Shown here: positions 18,673 to 27,528 of the stretch, piece by piece
Layout: the number at the start of each line of letters is the position of its first letter
Position numbering within the stretch: position 1 is the stretch's first letter
NCBI GenBank assembly: GCA_965204465.1
Contig: OZ241995.1
Location: forward strand, 992,001-1,056,000
Length of the DNA: 64,000 nt
DNA from: CBDBES01 sp965204465
Lineage (GTDB): Bacteria; Spirochaetota; Leptospiria; Turneriellales; CBDBES01
Direction of reading: 5' to 3'
The notes under the pieces: generated by a model
What the model was told of the DNA's origin: nothing
Seen by the model: only the letters and a program-made list of their open reading frames with translations
Databases searched by the model: none
Translations under genes and position numbers: made by a program

Positions 18673-18846
18673 GACAAACAAACTGACAGAATCTGTACCT
18701 TATGCGGGGAAGATAGCGAGACGTGTGAATTAAATAGAGCAGCTAATAATGAATCAGAATGCGAAGGTGAATCGAAAACTGATGCAGAAGAGCTCAGCGA
18801 GTTGTCGGATGCTGATGTTAAGGCAAGAACTTGCCCAGCAGAGTAA
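18673..18846 (+). pseudogene. Third lipoprotein repeat beyond an in-frame TGA
   Basis: In the same frame after the TGA the sequence continues DKQTDRICTLCGEDSETCEL and ends ARTCPAE before TAA at 18844-18846. It is a clear third repeat unit. The earlier units read GAA-TGC-GAC-AAA at this junction; here it is AAA-TGA-GAC-AAA, so one C-to-A change made the stop. Some substitutions (QVDRF to QTDRI) hint at relaxed constraint. Readthrough or selenocysteine decoding is possible in principle, but no supporting stem-loop is obvious. Confidence 0.65.
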
Positions 18847-19069
18847 CAACAATATTTAAATAACAGAATGGAATTCTTTCTGTGATCTGTTCATAATACT
18901 TTGAGAGTATTTGAAAGCTAAAAAAAATATATAAGCTATTGAATATTCCCAAGGTATTTTATTTTGTAAATTTCCTTTCAAATACATTAAAATTTTAAGG
19001 TAACCAACCTGCATTAAAAAAAGCGATTGTTTGTCTTTTTATAAATTCTATTTGGTTTGCTTTTTTTCT

Positions 19070-20539
19070 TTATCCGGAAGATTTAGAAGAACTTCTAAAA
19101 ATATAATCAAAACCAACATCTACCCTGGAAATATTTACTTTATTCGTTTCAGGGGCTGCTCTAAGATGTAAATAAAAAGAATCAAAAAAGTTATACGTAA
19201 TCCCTAATGCATATCTGGTTAAATCAGCCCTCAAAAAAGGAACTGAACTATCACGACTTCTTTCACTCCCCTGAATTATATTTTTAGCTTTAAGATTTCC
19301 ATACAATGAAAGCCTCGGATTCCAACCAAGGTAAAAAATTAACTTTTTAGAATTGATTGCAAACACATTTAATTTAACATCCACACCCAGAAGAACCTCA
19401 TTCTCGACAACCGATATTTCATCTGAAGGCTCATTGTTAACAGGTGCTTCGACCAATTTCTCTTCTACACTTTTATAACTTATCCAAGGGCTGAGCCTGA
19501 ATATTCCATAGTCTGCAATAGAAAAATCCTGGTCATAAAATAATTTAATGTTTATTCCATACCCACTCAATGTAATGAGTGGGAAATTTTGCTCTAATAT
19601 CTGATCTGTTAGCTCCGTCTCTCCTAATGAAGTGCCGTCATCAAGAGTGCTATTTCCAATAGATTGACTATTCCTCCCAGAGCCAAAAGGCGCATAAAAA
19701 TTAATATCCAGACCTACGTCAGCTGAATAACCCAACGGTACTGGCCACCAACCCAGAAAATGAAAAGCGAATTCTCTACGAGTATTTCCTTCATGTAATA
19801 CAACCTGATCTGATAATATTCTAGGAAAAATATTTTCCGATATATAGAATAAGAAAGGAGCATCTGTAAATTTTTCCCTTCCTATTTCTCTAAAGTTTTC
19901 AGTATCCCCACCCCATATACGGTATTCTAAACTGATTGTCCAGGCTGGATCTGTTTTGCCTTTTAACTTTTGGCCTATTTCAATTCCAAATTTAGTTGGG
20001 AGCCTATCGGGATTAGGAATACCATCATAATAAGTAATGCTTCTATTCCCTTCTCTTGATGTGACCCTTTCGCCCCTTTTTTGCCTGAATTGAAAAAAAA
20101 CGCCTATTCCTAGATTTCCTACACCAGGACCTAAATGAGACCCTAATATAAATCTGAATCTTCGGTCTATCTTATTGTCCGTGGAAGGCTCATCTGGTAT
20201 ATTATCTTGTTCAACGATGTCACCTGGATTATTAATTCCAAGAGCAAGATATACAGGGAAACCCCAAAAGGTGACACGAGAGCCAATTAAATAATCTCCT
20301 CTAGTAATATCATTGGCTTCACTGATCACCGCAGATACGGCATCTTCTTTTTGTAGATAGTAAATATAGGGGTTGGTAATATAATCCCATGTGCTCCATG
20401 TATAATTCCCTGATGAAAGATAAGGGATAGAATCGCTAAAAGTGGTTGAAATGTTTCCCCAAAGAATAGATGGGAAAGATACAACCCAAAAGGTAATTCC
20501 ATTTTTTAGTAAGCACAAACATCTTTTTTTCAAATACAT
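19070..20539 (-). CDS. Outer-membrane beta-barrel-like protein, paralogue of 54515-55969
   Basis: 489 residues with a probable signal peptide ending near SILWG. The early block FSDSIPYLSSGNYTWSTWDY, then TNPYIYYLQ, is shared almost word for word with the protein at 54515. After that come many alternating amphipathic strands (VTFWGFPVYLALGI, AWTISLEYRIWGG, LIFYLGWNPRLSLYGNLKAK) and an aromatic end (VDVGFDYIFRSS). An outer-membrane channel or binding barrel is the best guess; no named family is recognised. It lies 78 bases downstream of a GH92 gene on the same strand, with GGAG before its ATG, so the two are probably co-transcribed. The second copy is also beside a GH92 gene, which suggests a working partnership. 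Confidence 0.75.
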   Translation of the reverse strand: MYLKKRCLCLLKNGITFWVVSFPSILWGNISTTFSDSIPYLSSGNYTWSTWDYITNPYIYYLQKEDAVSAVISEANDITRGDYLIGSRVTFWGFPVYLALGINNPGDIVEQDNIPDEPSTDNKIDRRFRFILGSHLGPGVGNLGIGVFFQFRQKRGERVTSREGNRSITYYDGIPNPDRLPTKFGIEIGQKLKGKTDPAWTISLEYRIWGGDTENFREIGREKFTDAPFLFYISENIFPRILSDQVVLHEGNTRREFAFHFLGWWPVPLGYSADVGLDINFYAPFGSGRNSQSIGNSTLDDGTSLGETELTDQILEQNFPLITLSGYGINIKLFYDQDFSIADYGIFRLSPWISYKSVEEKLVEAPVNNEPSDEISVVENEVLLGVDVKLNVFAINSKKLIFYLGWNPRLSLYGNLKAKNIIQGSERSRDSSVPFLRADLTRYALGITYNFFDSFYLHLRAAPETNKVNISRVDVGFDYIFRSSSKSSG

Positions 20540-20617
20540 TGATAAGTCTCCAAAATCAGTTTTATATTGGTACTCTTTTAAAAAAGAGCAGATAGGTAAA
20601 CCATATAAAATTTATTT

Positions 20618-23600
20618 TTAATAATTTGTATGATTTAGAGGGAAATCTCCAAAATCATTATGATCCTCTGCCGTATAATTTGGGATGGCACATCCTGGAG
20701 AATCCAGCAGACCGCCTGATCCAGAAGGAGGCATGCTCGCTAGAGTGCGTCCCCAATCAGGCCTGTGATTCAGGACTTTTCGATAATCAGCATTAGTATA
20801 AACTTTGGGAATAAAAGTATCGCCATTAGTCGTATCTACTCTGCCTAGCGTAAGGTTATTAGGAAGAGGATCCAGTACAAAATCGAGTTGCAGCCCTCCA
20901 TTTGGCACAGAAGCCTCCATATCTTTTTGATAGCGGATATATATCTTATCATAAGCTTGTCCGTTCAATTTCATACTTTTTATAAGTATATATTTATTAC
21001 TTAAGAGTCTTGTATTGGCGTTAGGATCAGATGCCCTTGCCCTGGATACCATTAGAATACGTTCTTTATCATCTCTTACGATGGCTGTTTTAAAACGAGG
21101 AGAAACCACATGCAATACACCCGAACCATGAGCAGGATACAGACCTATCGCAGGCCATACATATTGAGCAGATAAAGATCCAAGGTCATCATTCCCTGCC
21201 ATACTATAGTTAGGTGCATCATCATATATCTCATTTGTGATCTTGCGTATAGTAAATTGAGCATAATGAGGAAGCCCAGTATAATTAAAAACGTAAGGAA
21301 CACTATAGGAAGGCTGATTCCCAAAGCTAAGTCCTTTACTACCACCTGGCCTGTAACCGACATTTATAGTAATTTCATGAGCATGCTTATGCAATTTTTC
21401 AAGAATTACAGTATTTGCCACCTTTCCATTGGCACCTTCAACACTCTCTGAACCAAGTCTCTTGAATAAGCCAGCCAGATCAAAGGGAAGCATATAACGA
21501 TATTGATTTGATTCACCCTCTCTAAAATGCAGACCGCCGTTATCATAAGGTCTAAAAGTTTTTCCAGATTCTTTTAACCCCGGCCCAACAGTAATGCTGT
21601 AATTATTAAGATCATAATATCTATCTAAAAGAGGCTTATATTTGTCATAAGCCGCCTTAAACGTTGCATAAGATGGGTCGTCATCATCTCTAAGTTGTTC
21701 CTGATTTTCGAATGCAAGGGTATCAATATCGTTCCCTGTAAGGTCTCGACCTACTATGTCAAAGACTACTTTGTTCCCCTCTTTATAAGGAATATACATT
21801 TTTTTCCAGTCATCCCCTGTTAAGTTCATGATCTCTTTGTATTTATCTGCATATATCGCCTTCTTTGCTGCATCACTTTCCATGTCATGCAATCCCTTGA
21901 CAAATTGTGCCTTTGCAAAGTCACTAGCAGCAAATTCAAGAAAATTACTTACGGTTCCACCTCTGGGTTTACCGCTGCTCCATGGGGCCGCCATCCTTGG
22001 ATTTAAAACGATAGCATCCCCGGCAAAAAACCCATGGTATAGCTCGCCATACGCTCCTGGTCTTGTAGCCCTATCTATTATCGTAAAGAGTCTCATCCGG
22101 ATTTGTTTTCCGTCTGTTTCATTAATATTCCCAGAAAATCCAGAATTGCTTTTAGGATCAATGATCGTACCGATCCCTGAACGTAGTATAGCATCATAAC
22201 CATCTGTAAGATTAAATTTTGTGGCTCCCAAAGCAAAAGAAGATGCTACTAGTATAGGCCCTGGATCACCATTCATTACGCCTGTATCGTTATTATTGTG
22301 TCCCCATCTCGTAATAGTACCATTTTTGGTACAGTCAACTTCTACTACAGAAGTACAACCAGATTGATCTGCATTATTTATAAGAGATTGGGCTATATCA
22401 CTAGCAACTTCCTTGTCTAAAAGAGCTATTACTTGATGCTGCCCTCTGTATGTATCCCACACGGAATAGTTTTGATATTGAGCTTTTTGGTAGATATTCT
22501 CACCAGCGGCATTAACACCCACTATATGCCTATTTACATTATGCACCCTACCATCAAAGCCTCTGTATTCACCATCCGCATCACTAAATACATTTGGATG
22601 AAGAAGTGCCTGATAAAGGGTGGAATAAAAAATACGTTTTTCTTCCAAACGATGATTTTTTTCTCCATCTATAATAGCAATGCGAGACAAAACGCTTTTC
22701 CATTTATCATAGGCCCGGGTTCTAAAAGTAGAAAAGTTCCAATCCAGACCATCAGGCTTAGATTGTTCTTTCTTTATATTGTCCAAAGCCTTATCATGGC
22801 TTACAAAAGACCTGCCAATTTTTATTTTAATGACCTTATTGGTACCCAGTTCAAATATAAGCCTGGCCTGCTTGCTATGACCACTCTCTGATGCAGTGGC
22901 AAGATTAAATTGTCTGTCAAATTTAAAAACGGTATGCGGTTTGGTAGAACCTCCCTCCTCACAAAAACCTTTTGAATTTAGAGAAAGCTTCATTGCATTG
23001 TCCTCACCTGTCAATCGATCTAGCTCATGACCCGCAAGTCTCTCAAGGCCATCATATGTTGTCAAGAATATGGTGGCATGTGTGGCGTCGGAAGGGAAAG
23101 TAAATTGAGCAAATCCAGTTCTCTCAGTAACTGTAAATTCAGCCAGGATCGTTCTACTGGCATTATTGTGCCTTTGATAAGTTACTCTATAATAACCTGG
23201 TTCAGCATATTCATAATCGTTATCATCTCTATGTTCTCTTTTGGTGTAAGGAGAAAAACCATTATTACCCGCATAAGGATGCTTTATTCGAAAAAAATTA
23301 CGATTAGTTGTTGTTACAATTTGTCTTAGATAATTTGTTGATTGTCCATAGTCTGCCATAAATGGAAAATCTATGGCTATTTGACAGCCTGGTCCTGTGA
23401 GAAAAGTAGTTGCGAAGGCTTTTATAGATCTTCTGAGGCCTGAGTGATAAAGCCAAAAACCATTGTCAATACCGAAGCCACTATCTCTTGCGCCAGCCCA
23501 CGGAGAGCTTGACACAGCATTGACTGGAGTAAGTTGTACCATACCAAAAGGCCATGCGGCTCCAGGATGAGCGCGAACTTTATCCGTGGTAGCACTATTA

Positions 23601-25372
23601 ACCGTGCTACCTTTTCTTCTCTCTTGAACTTCCCCTGTATAAGCAAAAGGGTCTGCATAATAGTTATAATCTATCTTATTTATTTCTGCATTTGCATCAT
23701 TTCTAATGGTGATCTTTATCTGAGAGGCCTCTGGAGCAAAATTATTAGGGGTAGCCGAGATATCCAAAAGAATGACTTCATTTCTGAATTCTGCATCATC
23801 TGCGGTTATTCCAATTGTCATAGTAGCTTGTCGCTCGCCTGCTGGAATGGTAATAGTCCCTGTGTTTCCTTGGTTACCATTCACTGTGAAATCATTTTGA
23901 TCCGCGGTTGAATCAGAATTCAGAGCATAAGATATGATCACATCCTCCGTATGCGCGTTACGAATGGTAAAGGTAATTTCTTCATTTTTTGCATTTTCTG
24001 GCATATCGTCTATTGGTTCAGATACTTCTCTTCCTGCATTGGTTATATTCATGAGTATCTCCTGGGGGTCATCCAAGGGATCATTTGTTAAGGCTATATT
24101 TACATTCGCATTTTGTTTTTTCCCCTCAATATCAGTGGCGGTTACGACCAAAATATAGCTTTGGGAGTCTGTTTCAAAATCCAATATTGCACCTGCCTTA
24201 ATATTACCATCGCTATCAATTTCAAAAAGAGAGCGGTCATTCCCGGAGATGATCTCATAGGTGATCGCTCCTGAATCCGGATCAACAGCGGAAACAGTTC
24301 CAACCGTGTCTCCTATTGAATTATTTTCCTGAATAGAAAAATCGTAATCAGCTGGGTCAAATTCAGGAGCGCCTGCATCTGGATTCAGAACACTTATAGT
24401 CACTTGGGTGGTCTGTGTTTTGGGTTTGCCAGTTGTTTGATCTATATTGGTGCCAGTAACTTCAATGGTGAGAGTGTATACATTGGATGCACCATCAGTA
24501 TATTCCAAAGTAACACCATCCTCAACATCAATATTGCCATACATATCTATAGCAAAGAAACCATCATCATTCCCTCCTGTAATGGAATAACTATTAAGAA
24601 TCTTTGCATCCTCTGGGGTCGCTTGCGCGCTTTCTTTAGCTTCGACCTCACCTAGTATTGTTCCGCCTGTTGCTGTACCACCTTCAACAGAAAAAGAATA
24701 ATTCTCTTTTGAGAATGCAATGGTAAATTCCAGTTTTCCTGACAATGGACTTTGGTCATCTTCTATGACAAATGTATAAACAATTCCGTCATCTACATCA
24801 GCAGTACCAAATCCATAGTGCTCATTGATAAACAAAAGCTGGAGATTTTCAACTTCCTCTTTTGTTTTATCATCTTTTGCGAAAATACTAAGAGCGATCG
24901 TAACATTAGACGTGCATTTGGGGATCTTTATCTCATTTACTATTTCTTCTACTTCCCCAATAGTCTTCGTGATTTCCATTTCATAGTCTTCTCCCAGCAT
25001 AGCATTCATAGCATTGCTTTCTCTTAAAACTCGAATATTAATTAATATATCTTCTTCAGCCTGTTTACCATCTTCTAGTTTAAAGATAATTTTTCGTTTA
25101 TAATTTTCAGCCAAGAGAGGATCATTAAGATCCTCAGGAGGAGCCTCTGAAAGTATAATATCAGCAGCATTTGGCACCCCTTCTAATTCTATGCGGCTTG
25201 CCCTTTGGTCGTTAGATAAGTCACAACTTACTTCTCCTGAATCAACATTCGATAAGAGTGTTACGCCTTCTCCTGATTGCTTGCATGCAAACATGACAGA
25301 AACTACCATGGAAACAATCCATAAGAAATTTCTTTGACTACCTAAAATAATTGATTTAAAATTTATTTTCAT
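20618..25372 (-). CDS. GH92 alpha-mannosidase-like lipoprotein with cadherin-like and Calx-beta-like domains (1584 aa)
   Basis: Probably a calcium-dependent exo-acting mannosidase of glycoside hydrolase family 92 that trims alpha-linked mannose outside the cytoplasm. The signal peptide ends in VMFAC (lipobox, Cys30). Cadherin-like domains lie at about 212-330 and 335-432 (AVDPDSGAITYEIISGND, then FEIDSDGNI). A Calx-beta-like domain is at about 435-560. GH92 begins near 570. Family marks: the WDTYRGQHQVIALL block, REGESNQYRYMLPFD holding the likely general-acid glutamate, and GNDDLGSLSAQYVW (about 1393) holding the aspartates assigned to base catalysis. The gene has a good promoter (TTGACA-16-TATTAA) and a GAGGGG ribosome site. 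Substrate specificity cannot be read from sequence. Confidence 0.92.
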   Translation of the reverse strand: MKINFKSIILGSQRNFLWIVSMVVSVMFACKQSGEGVTLLSNVDSGEVSCDLSNDQRASRIELEGVPNAADIILSEAPPEDLNDPLLAENYKRKIIFKLEDGKQAEEDILINIRVLRESNAMNAMLGEDYEMEITKTIGEVEEIVNEIKIPKCTSNVTIALSIFAKDDKTKEEVENLQLLFINEHYGFGTADVDDGIVYTFVIEDDQSPLSGKLEFTIAFSKENYSFSVEGGTATGGTILGEVEAKESAQATPEDAKILNSYSITGGNDDGFFAIDMYGNIDVEDGVTLEYTDGASNVYTLTIEVTGTNIDQTTGKPKTQTTQVTISVLNPDAGAPEFDPADYDFSIQENNSIGDTVGTVSAVDPDSGAITYEIISGNDRSLFEIDSDGNIKAGAILDFETDSQSYILVVTATDIEGKKQNANVNIALTNDPLDDPQEILMNITNAGREVSEPIDDMPENAKNEEITFTIRNAHTEDVIISYALNSDSTADQNDFTVNGNQGNTGTITIPAGERQATMTIGITADDAEFRNEVILLDISATPNNFAPEASQIKITIRNDANAEINKIDYNYYADPFAYTGEVQERRKGSTVNSATTDKVRAHPGAAWPFGMVQLTPVNAVSSSPWAGARDSGFGIDNGFWLYHSGLRRSIKAFATTFLTGPGCQIAIDFPFMADYGQSTNYLRQIVTTTNRNFFRIKHPYAGNNGFSPYTKREHRDDNDYEYAEPGYYRVTYQRHNNASRTILAEFTVTERTGFAQFTFPSDATHATIFLTTYDGLERLAGHELDRLTGEDNAMKLSLNSKGFCEEGGSTKPHTVFKFDRQFNLATASESGHSKQARLIFELGTNKVIKIKIGRSFVSHDKALDNIKKEQSKPDGLDWNFSTFRTRAYDKWKSVLSRIAIIDGEKNHRLEEKRIFYSTLYQALLHPNVFSDADGEYRGFDGRVHNVNRHIVGVNAAGENIYQKAQYQNYSVWDTYRGQHQVIALLDKEVASDIAQSLINNADQSGCTSVVEVDCTKNGTITRWGHNNNDTGVMNGDPGPILVASSFALGATKFNLTDGYDAILRSGIGTIIDPKSNSGFSGNINETDGKQIRMRLFTIIDRATRPGAYGELYHGFFAGDAIVLNPRMAAPWSSGKPRGGTVSNFLEFAASDFAKAQFVKGLHDMESDAAKKAIYADKYKEIMNLTGDDWKKMYIPYKEGNKVVFDIVGRDLTGNDIDTLAFENQEQLRDDDDPSYATFKAAYDKYKPLLDRYYDLNNYSITVGPGLKESGKTFRPYDNGGLHFREGESNQYRYMLPFDLAGLFKRLGSESVEGANGKVANTVILEKLHKHAHEITINVGYRPGGSKGLSFGNQPSYSVPYVFNYTGLPHYAQFTIRKITNEIYDDAPNYSMAGNDDLGSLSAQYVWPAIGLYPAHGSGVLHVVSPRFKTAIVRDDKERILMVSRARASDPNANTRLLSNKYILIKSMKLNGQAYDKIYIRYQKDMEASVPNGGLQLDFVLDPLPNNLTLGRVDTTNGDTFIPKVYTNADYRKVLNHRPDWGRTLASMPPSGSGGLLDSPGCAIPNYTAEDHNDFGDFPLNHTNY

Positions 25373-25414
25373 TTTACTTGATCCCCTCTACAAAAAAAAA
25401 TTGTTTTCTATGGC

Positions 25415-25442
25415 TTAATAGTATGTACTAATTAGTTGTCAA
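25415..25442 (-). promoter_or_regulatory. Promoter of the GH92/barrel transcript
   Basis: On the minus strand TTGACA (25437-25442), 16 bases, TATTAA (25415-25420), about 45 bases before the GH92 ATG. The string TTTTTTTGCTTGACA over the -35 box recurs upstream of the GH92 gene at 60495, where it ends at 60570. Confidence 0.65.
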
Positions 25443-25681
25443 GCAAAAAAAATAAAAAAATGTATTTTTTTTTAGCAGCTACGCATATCAAACCCAGTAA
25501 TAAAAAAGAGCGTACCAACTGAATAAAGCTATTTGATAAGTTGTATCTTAATAAAAAGGCTCTAACCCTGTCAGTACGCTCTTTGAATACTCCAATGAAA
25601 TATCAAAAAGACACAGAGAGCCCTGTTATCGTTGGAGTATTTAAAGCGTGTACTAAACGCTTGGATAAGGACAAAGAAATA
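25443..25681. other. Non-coding stretch with two nested-type inverted repeats
   Basis: No coding sequence that I trust. AAAGAGCGTAC (25505-25515) pairs with GTACGCTCTTT (25574-25584), and AATACTCCA (25586-25594) pairs with TGGAGTATT (25633-25641). A plus-strand ORF across 25541-25729 has no ribosome site or protein-like features. The stretch may be the remains of a small mobile element or a structured RNA. Confidence 0.4.
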
Positions 25682-25837
25682 TTACTTCTTTGGTTTATGA
25701 TTTTCTTTTACTTTGCTTTGATCTTTTAGTATTTTGTTTTCTATTTTTTCTTTAGCTGGCTTTATAACAGAAATATTAAAAGCTTCATCAAAGTTTTTTC
25801 CCCTTAAGTGCGGTATCCAATTTTTTTCTCTGGCCAT
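25682..25837 (-). CDS. Small hypothetical ORF (51 aa) starting inside an inverted repeat
   Basis: Reads MAREKNWIPHLRGKNFDEAF and ends KENHKPKK: lysine-rich, with no recognised family. Its first codons (GCCAGAGAAAAAAATTGG) belong to the 22-bp inverted repeat whose other arm precedes the methyltransferase remnant at 26440. The ATG is three bases after the stop of a two-helix membrane ORF on the same strand, a gene-pair-like arrangement. No ribosome site is visible. It could be a real small gene of a cassette or a fragment. Confidence 0.3.
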   Translation of the reverse strand: MAREKNWIPHLRGKNFDEAFNISVIKPAKEKIENKILKDQSKVKENHKPKK

Positions 25838-26441
25838 GAATTAATCTATTGAGCTACCAGCAACAAAACCCAGGGCAAGTGTTAAAACACTGAATATGGA
25901 AGTTGACAAAGCAGTATATGAGCTTACTATTTTTTCTATATTTGAATTGTAATCGAAGCACACTAAAACAAAAGTTAGACCTATTGCAATAGCTAATAAT
26001 GCAATAAAACAAAAAGTAATGCATTTGTTAAGCTTTTGGATACAATTGACATGAATCCTTTTCTGTTTAACAAATCAGTTATTCATATAAAGCTTGAAAG
26101 CGGCATAGAAGCGACATTATTTAACTGTAGCATGAAAGACTCGACACCACCTGAAATTAAATCTTGCTACTGTGTCATAGGTAGTCATTTTAATAATGTT
26201 TCAGATATAGAGTCTAAAGAAGTCAAATTATCGTTTGGGGAAGAAAAGAAAAAATATTTTTCATTTAATAATGAAGAAATAACATTGTCTATAGATCAAT
26301 TCAAATTGGTTATAAATCCTGATGGGTTCACTGCTACTATGTATTTTAATGAAAATAAGACAGACATTGACAACATAATCATTGAATATGTTAATCCCAT
26401 TAAGTTTTTTTTCGACTTCTGGCCAGAGAAAAAAATTGGAT
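25816..26441. repeat. 22-bp perfect inverted repeat pair
   Basis: The string GGCCAGAGAAAAAAATTGGA with one more matching base at each side occurs at about 26420-26441 and, reverse-complemented, at 25816-25837. The interval is about 580 bases and contains the small membrane ORF and most of the hypothetical gene. The arms could allow inversion or mark a cassette insertion. Confidence 0.65.
25841..26074 (-). pseudogene. Open frame for a two-helix membrane protein, no start codon
   Basis: 77 codons open from a stop at 26075-26077. There are two hydrophobic segments: FCFIALLAIAIGLTFVLVCF, then a polar link DYNSNIEKIVSS and SIFSVLTLALGFVAG. No ATG, GTG or TTG precedes the first helix. Either an atypical start is used or the 5' end was lost to rearrangement. 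The 5' part overlaps, on the opposite strand, the start of the ORF at 26036. Confidence 0.3.
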
Positions 26442-26479
26442 GCTTGCCTTTTCTCTGCGAAAGGATAACTGGTTTTTAA
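26036..26479 (+). CDS. Hypothetical protein with a scrambled C-terminus
   Basis: Not recognised. The likely start is ATG 26036 or 26051 (MNPFLFNK). The body is beta-rich and acidic (VKLSFGEEKKKYFSFNNEEI, then TLSIDQFKLVINPDG), with no signal peptide or membrane helix. The last 20 codons pass through one arm of the 22-bp inverted repeat and into DNA that, in another frame, encodes a methyltransferase fragment. The natural C-terminus was therefore probably replaced when the segment was joined, and the true end is unknown. Confidence 0.45.
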   Translation: MDTIDMNPFLFNKSVIHIKLESGIEATLFNCSMKDSTPPEIKSCYCVIGSHFNNVSDIESKEVKLSFGEEKKKYFSFNNEEITLSIDQFKLVINPDGFTATMYFNENKTDIDNIIIEYVNPIKFFFDFWPEKKIGCLPFLCERITGF

Positions 26480-26982
26480 GATCAGATATAATATGGCATA
26501 AAACAAATTCAATGCCGGAGTCAGTAAAGGACAGGCCTGGCAGAGGACATGAATATATTTTTCTGCTAAGCAAATCCAGGAAATACTATTATGATCATGA
26601 AGCCATTAAGACACCTTACATCAAAGATAACAGGAATCAATCCAAAAGGAAAGTACCTAAGAATCCAAAGTATGACCAGCAAAGAAAGGAAGTGGATCGC
26701 TGGCCAGAAAATAGCAAAGGTGCTAACAGACGTACCGTCTGGTCAATGGGAACTTCCCAAATAAAAGAGGCACATTATAGCATATCCTAAAGAGCTTGTG
26801 CGGATCTGCATGAAGGCAGGATGTCCCAAAGGCGGGATTGTTCTGGATCTGTTTATTGGATCGGGAACGACGGTCTCGTTGCCAAAGAAGAAGACAAAAA
26901 ATATATCGGCTTTGAGTTATAGACAGAGTATTGCAAAATCGCAAACAAAAGGATACATGAATCAATTTCGGGGCAGTCCTGA
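26440..26982 (+). pseudogene. Remnant of a site-specific DNA methyltransferase
   Basis: The frame MLAFSLRKDNWFLRSDIIWH, followed by SMPESVKDRPGRGHEYIFLL and KSRKYYYDHEAIK, is the typical middle of a DNA N4-cytosine/N6-adenine methyltransferase. After a frameshift near 26790 the text resumes as YPKELVRICMKAGCPKGGIV, then LDLFIGSGTT, the SAM-binding motif. A further shift follows at GSGTT, and it ends KYIGFELYTEYCKIANKR before a TGA at 26980-26982. The N-terminal part with the catalytic (D/N)PPY motif is missing: the sequence starts abruptly at the inverted-repeat arm. It is inactive, and no cognate restriction gene is visible. Confidence 0.8.
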
Positions 26983-26989
26983 AAAGCCA

Positions 26990-27361
26990 CTAATCTGGAT
27001 CACTTGCCACACATTTTGTATCAGAAGGGGAGCATCTTGAGAATCCATCAAGTTTGTAATAAATCGTATTCGTGATCATACCATCGCTATCATAAGAGAT
27101 ATTTTTTCTTATCGTGCCATTTGCATGGCATTCTATTTCATAACTTTTCACACCATCCGGAACCCCACTATACTCCCCTGCCTTGCATGGCGCAGAGGCG
27201 GCATAAAATATCATTCCATCTATTCTATCTGTCATGTCTCCTGGTGGCATAGGATTGTTTGTCATGTCTCTTGGTGGCTTGAGATTGTCTGTACTACTTT
27301 CATCTTTACAAGACATTACAGTGACTACAACTAGAATAAAAATAAATATTGATCTTCTCAT
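26990..27361 (-). CDS. Small lipoprotein of unknown function (123 aa)
   Basis: The signal peptide MRRSIFIFILVVVTV is followed by the lipobox MSC (Cys18). The mature start carries a short repeated proline motif (PPRDMTNNPMPPGDMTDR), probably a flexible tether. The body has four cysteines (APCKAGEY, YEIECHANG, FSRCSPSDTKC), with strands around NISYDSDGMITNTIYY that resemble MORN/antitoxin-like YD repeats, though not clearly enough to assign a family. It is preceded by a promoter (TTGACG-16-TAGTAA) and convergent with the methyltransferase remnant. Confidence 0.75.
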   Translation of the reverse strand: MRRSIFIFILVVVTVMSCKDESSTDNLKPPRDMTNNPMPPGDMTDRIDGMIFYAASAPCKAGEYSGVPDGVKSYEIECHANGTIRKNISYDSDGMITNTIYYKLDGFSRCSPSDTKCVASDPD

Positions 27362-27396
27362 TTTTGTACATCTTTGCTAAGCTATGGAAATTAAAA

Positions 27397-27424
27397 TTAC
27401 TATTTACTTACTACAAGTCGTCAA
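27397..27424 (-). promoter_or_regulatory. Promoter of the 123-aa lipoprotein
   Basis: Minus-strand TTGACG (27419-27424), 16 bases, TAGTAA (27397-27402), about 35 bases before the start codon at 27361. Same spacing as the GH92 promoter at 25415. Confidence 0.5.
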
Positions 27425-27528
27425 CCTTTTTTCGGTAAAGTATAAAAAAATTTTATGATTATTGAAATGTATAGACACGCAAACTAAAAATATATTGACT
27501 CGTCCAATGCAAATTGAATGAATGAATT

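Noticed and set aside
18670..18720. Selenocysteine insertion signal after the TGA
   Set aside because: No stable stem-loop with the expected spacing could be seen by eye; nonsense mutation is simpler, so kept only as a finding to check.
22433..22891. 152-codon ORF antisense to the GH92 gene
   Set aside because: Lies wholly inside a clear GH92 domain on the other strand; composition is that of a shadow frame.
25541..25729. 62-codon plus-strand ORF
   Set aside because: No ribosome site, sits on inverted repeats and overlaps the opposite-strand small ORF; no protein-like features.
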